64,000 nucleotides of DNA, taken from assembly GCA_037157565.1 (NCBI GenBank), contig JAZHRO010000014.1:103261501-103325500 (forward strand), given 5' to 3'. This DNA is from Thalassia testudinum (Eukaryota; Streptophyta; Magnoliopsida; Alismatales; Hydrocharitaceae). Numbering within the stretch: position 1 is the stretch's first letter; each line of letters begins with the position of its first letter. The position numbers and the translations under genes are program-made. Below the pieces are notes generated by a model. It saw only the letters and a program-made list of their open reading frames with translations, was not told the DNA's origin and ran no database searches. Of this stretch, positions 46,190 to 56,950 are shown piece after piece.

Positions 46190-47572
46190 TGATTTTAGTA
46201 CTGATCTATTCTAACTAGAACTAGAATAGTAAGCAAGATAGATATATGATATAAAGCAAATCAACTTTATTCAAGTAGTAATTAGGCAAGTTTTCATCTA
46301 GTTGAATGCTTGACAAGATTAACTAAAACTAAATTAGAACAATTAGAATAAAAGCTACTAGAACTAGAACTACTGGAAGAATTAAAAAAAAAAAACTATT
46401 TATACTATTAGAACAAGGCCACCAAGGGTGGTCCTTGATGGCCTTTGGAGAGGCGTGGAGTCGCAGCAGCGGTGCACCAAGGGTGGCCTTAGTGGATGTC
46501 TCGGAGAAAGAGGGCTCTTCGGAGGAGAAGGGAGCGGGAGATGTGCGGAGATGGAATTGCCTCTCAAATGGGGGATTTGGGGTCCTTTTTATAACCAAAG
46601 TGAGGGGTAAAATGGGTTTTTTTAGAGCCTCAATCTGTGTAACTGATCTAGAGCAACAGTTGATCTGGTGATCAACGGCTTAGATCGCTCAAAAAATGCA
46701 TGCACGCACTAGATCCACGTGGCACCTCCAGCGCCGCTTGATCCACCACCACTGCGCTCATCGGGTGCGCGCATTCAAATCCAGCTGTTCGATCGCGATG
46801 ATCGACGACTAAGATTGCACACCGCATCTCCTCAATGTGCCTTGCGTGCAATGATGCATTCAGCCGTGTGTCCATCTGCCGTCTCGATCCGACGCTCCAC
46901 TATGCACCACGTGACTCGTCCCACGCCCTTCGATCGTTTATCAACACTCCAATTTCACTAGCACGCTATCGCATTCTATTTCGTGGCTCCTCGTGCCTTG
47001 AACGCTCGCCCACGCTTCACCTTTGGGATGCTGACCAATGTGCTACACGCGTGGACGGTCACGTTTTGGATTTCACATGTGGCTGCCCTCAGCCGTTGGA
47101 TGACGATCCAATGGCCGAGATGCATTCACTCTTAATGAAGAGAGTGGGGAAGTAGGCGACGTGGCTCACTAATGGCTGTTGGATGACGACCCAACGACCT
47201 TACTTTTTCCACTTCAGCGGCTAAGGGTGCGGAGGTGGGCTGTTGGGATGGCACCACATGGTGCTATCTTGACCATCCATCTTCCTGCCTTTGTAGGTGG
47301 TGCTAAAGGGCTCCGATTGAGACAATTTTTGTGCCATCAGACTACGATTGTAACTTTGAGTCCATCTATATGATCGGATTTATCATCTGTGGCCTTGAAT
47401 CATCTACAATTATTATTGCCTCTCAATTAGAACATAAAATAACATTATTACTTACAAAGCTAACAAATCAACTACGATGCAAAATATGCTACTCATGCAT
47501 GCATTATTCCTCAGTTAAGTTAGGATCTAACTTAATTTAGGTAGATTAGGTCCTATGATTGCTGTGCAATCA
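46190..47572 (-). repeat. 5' LTR of element X (end truncated)
   Basis: It aligns continuously with the four pieces of the 3' LTR and lacks their last 120-170 bases. The tip palindrome is at 47556-47572. TATAAAAAGG on the minus strand lies at about 46585-46594. Confidence 0.85.
46585..46594 (-). promoter_or_regulatory. TATA box of X 5' LTR
   Basis: TTATAAAAAG on the minus strand. Same surroundings as 31339-31347. Confidence 0.5.
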
Positions 47573-48661
47573 GGGGGTATGGTTAGGGTTAAGGTTGGCA
47601 CAAACCTTTGCTTCTAGAACATGGCGCTAAACTTTACTTCTAGAACATGGTGCCAAATTGGATGGATAGGATTAGGTTTTGGGGTTAGGTGTAGGGTGGA
47701 GATAAGGCTATGTGTTGGCGCCAACTTGAAGGGATGTGGGAAGGTGTTTTGGTGCCAAGTAGGGTGGTAGTTATGAGTGGTTATGGTGGTGGAAGGATGC
47801 TAGTTTTGGCACCAAATATGAAGGGTTGTGATGGGTTGGTGGTTTGGCACCAAAATGGAGAAGGTAGTGGTTGGCCGGCCATGGAGAGTAGGATTAGGAG
47901 GAGCTTAGCTTAGCTAGCTGATGGGAACACTATCATGAGTCATAACTAGCTCATTTTGACCCAATTAAGTCAGTAAATGCTCCTACATAACCGCCAGAGA
48001 GTCACACGTCATTGCATACTCATTCTGAAGGAAAAGCAAGAAACTAGGGTTAAAACTACAATTTTACCAGCTCACCATGAATGCAGTACAACCGTAGGTT
48101 TTCTTAGGGGTTGAATGAAGGTCAATTGGTCTTAAAAAGATAACAAGTGGGATAGAACAATAAAAAAAGGGTTTGCATGTGTTTTGGGAATTAAATGACT
48201 TTTGAAACCCTAAAAACAGACCTGCTTAATAAACTGAGGTTCTGATCAGGATAAAATTCACCTAAATCCTCTAAAAATCATAAAAAAATATTCTCTAGGG
48301 TTTAGGACCTTCAATTTGACCATCAAAACCCGTTTTGACCCAAAACAGAATCATAGACAGACATTTGCCCTAATTTAGGTTTTTACATAAATTACCCAGT
48401 CAAACATGATCAAAACCAAAATCAAACTTCACCATTGGATTCCTTAGATCCAAATTATGTTTGTATCAAAATTTGGACCCAAGATGAATTTGTCTTGACC
48501 TAGTTTGCAAATTGGTCCTGTTTAATTACATTTCTACCCTTAACTTTCAAAATCCTTTCAAATAGGACCCTACTTTGTCGTTGTTCTCACAAACATGTCC
48601 CTACCGCCATTAAACCTATTCCTACTTGCTCCGACGACCTTAAAAAGTAAAGAACTCCCTG

Positions 48662-48711
48662 ATTTCTTGACGAATTCCCTTCAAATTTTAAAGGGAAGTT
48701 CGTCAAGAAAT
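48662..48711. repeat. 20-bp inverted repeat upstream of the V2 TATA box
   Basis: Arms ATTTCTTGACGAATTCCCTT (48662-48681) and its complement with one extra base (48691-48711). Short AT-rich loop. It lies about 150 bases before TATATAAG. Confidence 0.8.
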
Positions 48712-48864
48712 TCCCTTTCTTTTGGACCTAATCCTAAACCCTGAAACCTACCCAATCTCTCATGCGAACGCATGAGATATTTGGGTATCAGGAAACTTCC
48801 AACTCTGGCGAGCATTCTTGGCTTTGAAGCTTGTCTTCCAAGCTCAAAACTCTCTCTAAAGCCC

Positions 48865-48872
48865 TATATAAG
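48865..48872 (+). promoter_or_regulatory. TATA box of V2
   Basis: TATATAAG. Confidence 0.55.
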
Positions 48873-51322
48873 GACCCTCAGACCTCGCCAAGTTCCCTAA
48901 GCTTGAATTCTGGCTGTGAAATCCCCTTTTCCTCCTTCCTCTTCTGGCTGCGATGCTCCACAAGCTCCGGCGACTCCTCTTGCCCTCTCTGGTTGTCTGA
49001 CCACAAAACCAATGGTCGGATTCTCTTTCCCTCTCTCGTCCGCTCTTGGCCATACCAGTAGGAGCTCTTCTACCGTTGTCATCGTCGCCATCTCCCTCCT
49101 GGGAAAACCTTTCGTCCACGGCACCAGCCAACCACAGCAGACGCTGCCTTACCCCTTTCATCTTTAGATTAGGTTCCAACGTTCCTTGTCCTTCCCTCCT
49201 TTTTCCCTACTTGTATCCCTCAAAAGCAACCGCTGACTACGCATCTCCCCCTTCGTCTTCTTCCGCTTCGGCGAAGCTTTAGCAATGCCCAACTGCCGCT
49301 CCACCACACGAATCACACCGCTATCACCTCCATAAGCTCTGTTGAACGACCCACTGTTCTCCAACCTTCGTCGCTTCCGCCCCACACACACAGACCACGC
49401 CACACCACGAAACCACTTTCACCACGTCTGCCATACTCCGATGGACCTTTTGAGCTTGTCTGATAAGGTCGAAAGACCATATTTGCCTTTTTCAGGTCCC
49501 AGGTCATACTGCCATTGACGAAGCTTCAACCGAAGCTTGAAGCTTGCTTCCGAGCCGATAGCTCCAAATCTTTGACTCTAGATGAAGCGGATTTGGTTCA
49601 GAAACATGCTCGCCTGGTTAATTGGAGCTATTGACTGTTCCTTGCACGCGAATTAGATGAACGCATCAGCTACAGGCACACGTGAAGAAGCGGGAGCAGA
49701 TAGTCCCACATCGATTGCTGAGGAGCGCTCGCCATCGCATAAATTGTATTTGTGCTATAGGCTTATCGCCTTAGCATGCACAGGGGGTGAGGTACTCGCA
49801 CACCCACTCATGCACCTCGTCCACGACATCTCCCCCACGGACTTGGTGCGCCCGATAACCTGCCTAAGCCCTGTACTCCTCGGCTGCGACCCACGCCCAC
49901 AGCCCTGGTCCTGGGTACGCTTTAGGTTCGATTACCTATATACTCGGTACTATGGAAGGCTCTGGGAGAGTGTGACCTAGAGAGAGAAAGAGAGATTGCG
50001 TGGGGTAGGGGGAGGGTTTTGCTGCAGAAGACATTGGCTGACACTTAGCCAAATTCAAGAAGCCTCCCCCTCTGTGTGTGAAGAAGGAGAATAGAGAAAG
50101 GAAGAAGGAAAGAAGAAGGACCGTAGCTGAAGAAGAGAGACAAGAAAGAGAAGAGCAAAAGAAGAAGAAGAGGTTGAGCAGAAGAAGAGAAGAGGGAGCA
50201 ACAATAGAGAAAGAAGAGAAAGAAGAAGAAGAGGCTAAGAAAAGAGAAAGAAAACTATGCACTGTAGCATCAGACATTTAAGCCATCTGATATTTCTAAG
50301 CTTTATTCGATTGATATTGTTGAGAAATTGTGAGGGGTATTTGGTGATTCAAATCATCATTTTACCCCATTATTAACATCTGTTTTCACTTCTATATCAT
50401 TATTGTTTGGAGTTTTATTATAAATTGCTTATATTGTGTTTACATTGCAATTCTTGAGATTTAAATTTCATATTGCTCCCTGTGTTCAACCTCAAAACTT
50501 TTTCAAGTAATAAAATTTATTTGTTTAAGTGCTATTTTGGCTATACTACAACGCGACATTCTTAAAACACCGATTTAGCGTGAAGAACACTAGCTAAGCT
50601 AGCTTAGCTAGTAGAGGAGTAGGGGAAGAGATAGGGTTTAGTTGGAGGAGCTGCTCTGAGTCTACGTGTAACTGTTCTGTAGCTGAGGTGGACCTTTAAT
50701 GAGCTCATCCACTAGCTTAGCTAACTAGTTCTTTGCTAGTAGCTAGGTTGAGTAGGATGAACTGAATTGAGCTGGTCTCAACTATTTTGGAGCTGAGGGG
50801 AGCTGGGTCTGATCCTCTTGAAGGCTCTCTAGCTTGCTCAGCTTTAGTAGACAAGCTCAACTAGGTTGAGCTAAGATGAGTCTTCATGAGCTCGTGCTGA
50901 GCTTCCTTAAGTTAACTGTGGATTCTTCAGCTGACTTAGCTTATCTAGTTGAGGACTAGTAGCTAAGCTAAGTTGCGTTGAGCTGCCATGAGTTGGGTGG
51001 AGCTGGAATGAGCTGGATCTAGCTGGCTTGAGTTGGAATCCAACTGAGGTGAGCTGGATCCAACTAGGATCCACCTGGAATGGGCTCCAGCTTCATCATC
51101 TACCTTTCACTTTGGTAGGGTTTAAAAGATAATCATATTCTATTCGTCCCTAATAATGAAATGAATGTGTAAAACTAACAAAAAGAGGGAGAATAATGCA
51201 ATGCATGCCTAAACTATAAAATGCCTAAGTGCTTCCTAATACCAAAATGTAATGTGGGAAACCTAGGAACTAGATGTGATTTTAGGCTTAAGAGTGATGA
51301 TAAACTGGTGTTTATCAGGAGG

Positions 51323-52024
51323 AAGGGCTAAAAAATGAAAAAAGGTGCACTTGGCGTGCCTGGGGAGCATGGAGTGTGGATCGCGCTTGCAGCCAGTGCG
51401 TGTATCGTGCTCAGGTGGCTGGTAACACGTTGAGCAGTGCGTGATGGCGCGTGGTCGGAGGCGGGCAGGCGCGGGCAGTCGGGTGGGTGACACGTGAGAG
51501 GATTGCATGCAGATCTGCTTGGGTGGGTGCACGTGCATTCTCACGGGTGACAACGAGCCTTGGCGTGTGGCGTGCTGATGGTGTGCTTGTGTTGCGCACA
51601 TAGAGGTCCTTTGCGTGTAGAGTGTGCTCGAACGAACGAATCTGAAGCGTTTGACGTCCGATTTTGTTGAAATTTCATAGTGATGTCCAAGGGATCTTGT
51701 ATTTCTTCAAGAATAAGGGATAGGGTTGATGGGTTGATAAATTGCACCCAAGCCCCTATACTTTGGCAAAATTACATTTTGCCTCTCTTGTGATGTTTCT
51801 CTCTTCTAATGCCTTTGTTGCCTTACACACCACACCTTAACCACCTAATGCAGAAAATTTGTGTTTAATAAATAAATAAAAATGTAATTAAACTAATTTA
51901 TGCATGCATGGACCTAATTATGCACAAGTTAATATAATGTAGTTTGTACATCATACATGAGCTATGCTAACCTAGTTCCTAACGTATTTTAGGCATTTTA
52001 AGTATAATAATTATGTTATTATCA
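51323..52024 (-). repeat. 5' LTR of element W, right piece
   Basis: It continues the alignment from 29791 to the LTR tip (minus strand TGATAATAACATAATTATTA). It matches about 14676-15405 of the 3' LTR. Confidence 0.82.
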
Positions 52025-53124
52025 TTGAATCGACTGATTGCCTACTGAAGGCTGCTATGATAGCTTCGTTAATGTTGCCCCCCTTCTCACTCCCCTTCAG
52101 TAGTTGGTCGACTGGTGTATCCAAGCACTTATCTGCTACTACGATAGCGCCTAGTTTAGAACATGTAGAAGCAGTTCTTCGTGTTTGCTTGGGATTCCGA
52201 GGATTGGATCGCCTCGATTTGCGAAGGAGTTTGCAAACATTTGGTGGATTTGATCTTCCACGACACGAGAGCAGATAACAACATAGTTAATACACTTAAT
52301 ATGTCTAAATTAAGTTAGTTCCTCAGTAAAAACATATTACTCAGGTTATAAATATTACATTAGAAGCATCCTAGGCATATTAGGATAATGCATGCATTTT
52401 TATGTAAGTTATGCATATTATAATAATTATTATTCATGCATGAATAAATATGGAGAACGGAGGCTTGAACCAAGGAAGTCACATTTTAATATGAGGAGCA
52501 AGAATGTAAAATGAGGACCCAATTGAAAAGCCAAGGGAGCATCTCTATAACATGCCCCCAATTCCTAAGTTCCCCCTTACATCACCTAAGTTCTTTTCCT
52601 TACCCAATTAATCCATCCCTCCCAAATAAATTCCAAGCCTATTGGGCATCCTTGCAAATCCTACGTGGGGACCACTCCACACCTCTCTCTTCTCTCTTCT
52701 CTCTTCTCTCCTCTCTTATTTTCACATTAATTCCTTCTCTTTCCATCGATATCTTGTAGCCCAACTCAGTGCTAACCTCTCCTTACGCAATCTCCTCTCC
52801 AGCCACGTGCAACCTACGCTTTTTCTAGCCATGCATGTGCGACATCCTCACCCTAGCCACACCCAAGCCTCTTCCAACACTCTTCCATTTCCACCTCTCC
52901 TCTCATCTATTTAAGCCCACTCCCATGCACATCCAAAGGAACATCGACATCTTCTCCTCCCACCTCTCCTCCATTTCTCTTCACCTCTTCTTCTCCCTTC
53001 CACCTCCATGGCTCAACCTTCTCTACCCTCCCTCCTCTCTTTCTTCCTTACTCCCATGCACGTAGAGTAGGCCTTGCTCCCTCAATTTATTTCCTATTCC
53101 TTGATCCCATTTTAATGTTCATTC
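52025..53124. other. Flank of element W, LTR-like but unassigned
   Basis: Rejoins 13887 after removal of W. From about 52300 it is AT-rich and then C/T-rich. TATTTAAG at 52908-52915 followed by a C-rich stretch resembles an LTR promoter on the plus strand. I found no second copy or matching ends. Short frames here are not supported as genes. Confidence 0.35.
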
Positions 53125-54182
53125 TGTTGATATCCTTGTTTTGATGTAACCAAATTCTATATTTTACTGCGGACTAATCACTTCAAGTTATTTCCTGATG
53201 GATTCTTGGTGAAATGATTACGAACAAAGGAAGACTGGGTTCAAGAAGTTAATTATATTTCTAGACTTGTTACTTTTACTTTGATTGAGTCTAGAAACAT
53301 GTAAGGAACCTTAAAACTATCAACCATTTTGTTTTGACCTTCGATATATAGCAAACTTAGGCTAAAAATGAAAATATCAATATTGTTGATCGGCCAATGA
53401 ATTAACATTGATCGACCAACAAATTAATATTGATCGACCAAAGGCCATTAATCGACCAAACCTATCTAAATCACCCAACGGTCAAATCTTGATTTTGCGC
53501 TACAAGTTGAACAATTTCATAGTTTAATCGATCAACATGAAATCGATCAAAATATTATTTTAATCGACCAAAGTTAATTTTGATCGACCAAAAAGTATTT
53601 TTGATAGACCAATGCTATTTTCATAAACTTTCTAAGTCAGCTAAAAACTATCCATAAATAGGATCCCTCGACCCTTATTTCAAAACACATTTTCTTAGAG
53701 CTTCTCTAAAGTAAAAAGTGCTTACACTCTCTTGTACTTTCGCGTCTCTACACCTATTCTCAACGCTTTCTAAAGCATGGCTTTATGGCTTTAGAATAAA
53801 TGGTTTGCTTATTTTTTGAGGTTCCATAGACTATTTTGTATTTTTTTTATATTCCTATTTTTTTGATTTGGGACCCAAGTTGTTGGAGTCCTGTTCTTAT
53901 CTTGTCAGGTGTAATAGAGAAGAGGCCTTTGTAAGAGGTTGTATCGCTTTCGTTTTTAAGTTGTGCGTTAGTGAATTGACAACAGTCGGCTAGTTGAAAA
54001 ATCCTAAGCTAGGAAGCTTAGGTAGTGATTTTTACTTGGAAGGATTTGAATATAAAATTTAGGAGTGATTTATCTTATTTTTGTGGATTGTATTTTTAAT
54101 TTTATATTATTTTCCTTGATACATTATTCATCTCCCTCTAGTGTAGACCTATAAGATCCTATAGGTACATCTTGTACTCACA
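53125..54182 (+). repeat. Solo LTR T
   Basis: 1058 bases, TGTTGATAT...ACTCACA, flanked by perfect CATTC duplications (53120-53124, 54183-54187). The start (TTTTGATGTAACCAAA) and the end region (AAATCCTAAGCTAGG, GTAGTGATTTTTAC) resemble S1 and S2, so it is a shorter relative. It carries GATCGACCAA repeats at about 53380-53630 (for example 53410-53419, 53432-53441, 53582-53591) just upstream of CATAAATA at 53653-53660. Confidence 0.84.
53653..53660 (+). promoter_or_regulatory. TATA-like box of T
   Basis: CATAAATA followed by GGATCCC, at the position of the S1 TATA box. Confidence 0.5.
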
Positions 54183-54187
54183 CATTC

Positions 54188-56008
54188 TTCCTCCACACTT
54201 CCTCCATTCCTCCATTATCACTATTGAACCTAGGGTTAGAATCATATCCATGGGTGGAGGGGGTGGGGCTATCCTAATAGAAGGGTGGTGTGGGTTGGGT
54301 GAAATTGGGATAGGAATCGGATAGGTCTTGGCAATATGATGGATACTCTTAAATACCTAGGATCTAAGGTGTATCCCTAACTTATATGAGAGTCACCCCA
54401 AGTAGACTATGGATAAGGTCTACTGGGGTCAGAATATAATTCATGTTGGGGGTAGGTGGGATAAGAGAGATAGGCATTAAAATCCATGGTTTAGAAGAAG
54501 TGGAGGGATGTGAAGGGAACATTAGATAGAAAGTTGTGTGCACAAATCAAGCAACCAATTCTATCCTTATTTGGTTAGCCCTATTTGACCTAATTTAGGT
54601 ACCCTAATGTCAATTTGAATCAAAACAACCCCTGAATTGCTTGGCTGGCTAGAAGGGTAGGACCTCCCAGGGCACCTCGCACGATGGGACACCACTAAGG
54701 GTTAACGCAATTACCGCACCGACCTTTCTTGTCACTAGCTGGTCGAAATAGACACGACCGTAGCTTAACCCGACTTAACCTTAATGTACCTAGATACATA
54801 TTAATCCTCTCTAGGGATGCCTAATCTTTTTAGGTTTGGGACAATGCTTCTCTTGGAGATTATGTGTGAGGGGGGTATTTGCCCTTAGAAGTTGATTTAG
54901 AGGTGTAGTGCACACACAAAAAAGTCCTCAAAGAAGATTTTTGTAATGAAGTGTCTTTTAGGGTTAATATTGTTTAGAGTGAAATTTTAGGGTTTCAATG
55001 GTATAATATATTCAAACCAGGTTCATGTGAAGGTACATGAATGGTCTTGAAAGCACAGGTGATAGTATTTTCTTTTAAATTTTAAAGAAGTTTGAGTGTG
55101 TAATTGAAAACCCTAAGATTTGGATCTAGGTAGGTAGCTTCTAGAGAATGAATCACTTTTAATTTGATCAAGTGGTGTAGCCCAATACAATAAAACTATG
55201 GTTTCTCAAATAAAATTGAACAAGAAATCCAAAAAATATTTTTTCTATATTTTTTTGTGTACTGGGGTCCAAAAGTTAGAAAAGACCCTTAGTTGATTTT
55301 CTACGTGAATTAGGAAGTGTTGTGTCTTAGAAATTTTTCAAATTTTTTTTAGAGATAGATATTTTGACAAGGAAACCAATGCAAGTTATTTCACTCAATT
55401 CTGATTTGTATAAAAAAGTTAGAAGTTAAATACTATATGATATAATGAACATATTAGATTTCTGATAGGGATCTAGTCCGTGAATTTTTATATTTTTTCT
55501 ACTAAGATTTAGGCCATGAAATTTTTAGAATTGGTTTATTACTTCAAAACAAATGTCTAGAAGCTATTTTATCAATTTTTAGGTAATAAAAATTTGGGAA
55601 ATAATTTTTGAAAATCGAGTTTGTTTGCAACCCAAATTTTAGGATGGTGGATTTTATGATTTCAAAGAGACAACACCCACCAAAAGAGATTTTTTCTATT
55701 TTTTTATGTAAGAAACTCAAGCAAATAACTAATCTAAGGTTCAAATAAAGACATACCCTTGATGGACAAATATATATATTTTTTGAGAGATGTAAAGCAA
55801 ATTTAACCTAAGATTCGAGATAATCCTAATGCTAAGATGCGAAAACCTACCTCAATGTCCCTACCTACACTTTGCTTCGATTCTACCACTTGTTCAAAGG
55901 ATTCTATGTTGCCGTGAAATCCTACACACAATTAGAGACATAGAGAAAAATGAGTTAGAGACATGAATGCACAACTTGAAAGCAAAGATCGTATCGAACT
56001 CCGTTGCT
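54188..56008 (-). pseudogene. Internal relic of element U (Gag-like end and leader)
   Basis: Read leftward from the PBS at 56026, the first about 1.2 kb is an AT-rich leader. At 54640-54790 it has a GC-richer block resembling the W and X leaders in place, but I could not draw the same hairpin. Between about 54500 and 54190 the minus strand encodes a Tyr/Pro-rich Gag-like segment (AYLSYPTYPQHELYSDPS) with stops. The rest of the element is cut off by solo LTR T and not identified further left. Confidence 0.5.
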
Positions 56009-56026
56009 TCCCCAGCAACAGTGCCA
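56009..56026 (-). other. Primer binding site of element U (tRNA-Asp type, three mismatches)
   Basis: On the minus strand it reads TGGCACTGTTGCTGGGGA, close to the exact PBS in Z, four bases from the LTR start at 56031. Confidence 0.78.
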
Positions 56027-56030
56027 AAAA

Positions 56031-56950
56031 TGATAGCGGAATCAACGTGATATTTAAAAATCATTTGTTGTAGCGCATAAACTTGCTAATCAATTATAAA
56101 TAATCAGATTTGATGGTCTGGGTCAAACACGGGGAGACAAAATTTATGGGTGTTCATGTACATTTCCTTTTTGTTTTTCTTTCTATAAGCGAAAGCAAAT
56201 ATGGACTAAACTAGCTATAAGCAAGATAATAATAGAAAGAGAGAGTAGGGATAGAGATCAAAAAAATACTTTAATTTCTACTATAAGAATGATTACAACT
56301 AGAGTTATTGCAATGAACTAACTAGAACAAATCTAAAAATAACAAAAGGAAGGTAGTAGGAGATGAATCCAGAGTGGAGTCATGGTGGTGGAGAGATTCG
56401 TCGACGGTGCTGGAGTAGATGCAGAGATTCGAAAGAGGACTAGAGGTAGAGGAAGGATTGGTGAAGGTGGAAAACTAAAGGAATCTAAGGGGATGGCTAG
56501 GTTTTCTAACCTAATTAGGAAGGCTTCGGTAGTGGAGGTAGAATATAAGATAGAGTTGGTGGAGGAAGAATCCTTTTCAAGTGGTAGGCTTAGGGGTCAT
56601 TTTATAGAAATGGTAATTAAATTAGGACCATGGGATCAAGATCTAAGGGCTAAGTTTAGGCCAACTAATCAAGGTGGATTTAGGCCCTTGGATGGTCATC
56701 CAAGGGGGCTTAAAAGGGTTAAGGGGGGCTGGTCACTTTAGCTTCTTGGTGAAGCTATATTGGATGTCCAAGGTGTAGGAAGCATGGCCCTAGATCTAGG
56801 TTTGGATGGTTGGGATTAATTCTTAGAGGATATGAACTTAGGTGCGCTTTAAGGAGGGGATAATATCTAGGTTTTTTTTTAGAATCCTAAGGAGAGGGTA
56901 AGGGATTTAATGGAGGCTCTTGGATTGGGATTTGGTGGTGGGTGGGGGGG
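56031..56950 (-). repeat. 5' LTR of element U (right boundary uncertain)
   Basis: Starts TGATAGCGGAATC on the plus strand, next to the PBS. GTTTGACCC (minus strand, about 56126-56134) is a one-base variant of the GTTCGACCC motif, about 100 bases from the LTR end. CTATAAAA on the minus strand at 56600-56607. The frame 56382-56741 overlaps the promoter and is not called. Confidence 0.6.
56600..56607 (-). promoter_or_regulatory. TATA box of U LTR
   Basis: CTATAAAA on the minus strand, in the context GACC downstream as in the other LTRs. Confidence 0.45.

Larger units (their letters stand above)
30796..47572 (-). mobile_element. Non-autonomous Tat/Athila-like element X with nested solo LTRs
   Basis: The 3' LTR is 30796-39668, interrupted by Y2, V1 and Y3. 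The internal part is 39669 to about 46190, interrupted by S1. The 5' LTR is about 46190-47572. Both LTR starts on the minus strand are the palindrome TGATTGC...GCAATCA. The target duplication is GGGGG (30791-30795 and 47573-47577). After removing insertions, the 3' LTR is about 1.55 kb and the 5' LTR about 1.38 kb, because the 5' LTR end and the PBS have been lost. Only Gag-like and acidic frames are encoded. Confidence 0.82.
47919..50589 (+). repeat. Solo LTR V2, inserted in Y1
   Basis: 2671 bases from TGATGGGAAC to GTGAAGAACA with perfect CTAGC duplications (47914-47918, 50590-50594). TATATAAG at 48865-48872. A strong hairpin occurs at 48662-48711 and a GAA-rich purine stretch at 50080-50260. 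Frames at 48856-49282 and 50078-50281 reflect composition and are not called. Confidence 0.86.
29792..51317 (-). mobile_element. Solo LTR Y1, split by element X and solo LTR V2
   Basis: The pieces are 29792-30795, 47578-47918 and 50595-51317, about 2.07 kb in total, close to Y2 and Y3. On the minus strand it starts with the self-complementary TGATAAAC...GTTTATCA (51298-51317) and ends TTACATCA at 29792. The TATA box is CTATATAAC at 30625-30633. AGCT-rich repeats fill 50595-51100 and continue at 47880-47918. There is no internal region, so it is the product of LTR-LTR recombination. Confidence 0.8.
13888..52024 (-). mobile_element. Non-autonomous Tat/Athila-like element W, expanded by nested insertions
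   Basis: The 3' LTR is 13888-15405, and the 5' LTR is split into 29182-29791 and 51323-52024. The internal region is 15406-16960 plus 26317-29160. The minus-strand PBS at 29161-29178 is a decayed tRNA-Asp type, and the PPT adjoins 15405. Flanking CTGAA (13883-13887) and TTGAA (52025-52029) differ by one base and probably are the target duplication. The plus-strand start CAATCGATG corresponds to TGATCGACG in the other LTR, by transitions. It carries only Gag-like relics. Z lies inside the internal part and Y1 with all its content lies inside the 5' LTR. Confidence 0.8.

Noticed and set aside
54640..54790. Leader hairpin in element U equivalent to W, X and N
   Set aside because: The block is in the right place, but I could not draw matching arms; left out of the covariation claim.
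56382..56741. 119-codon open frame
   Set aside because: Antisense to the U LTR and covers its TATA box; no recognisable domain.
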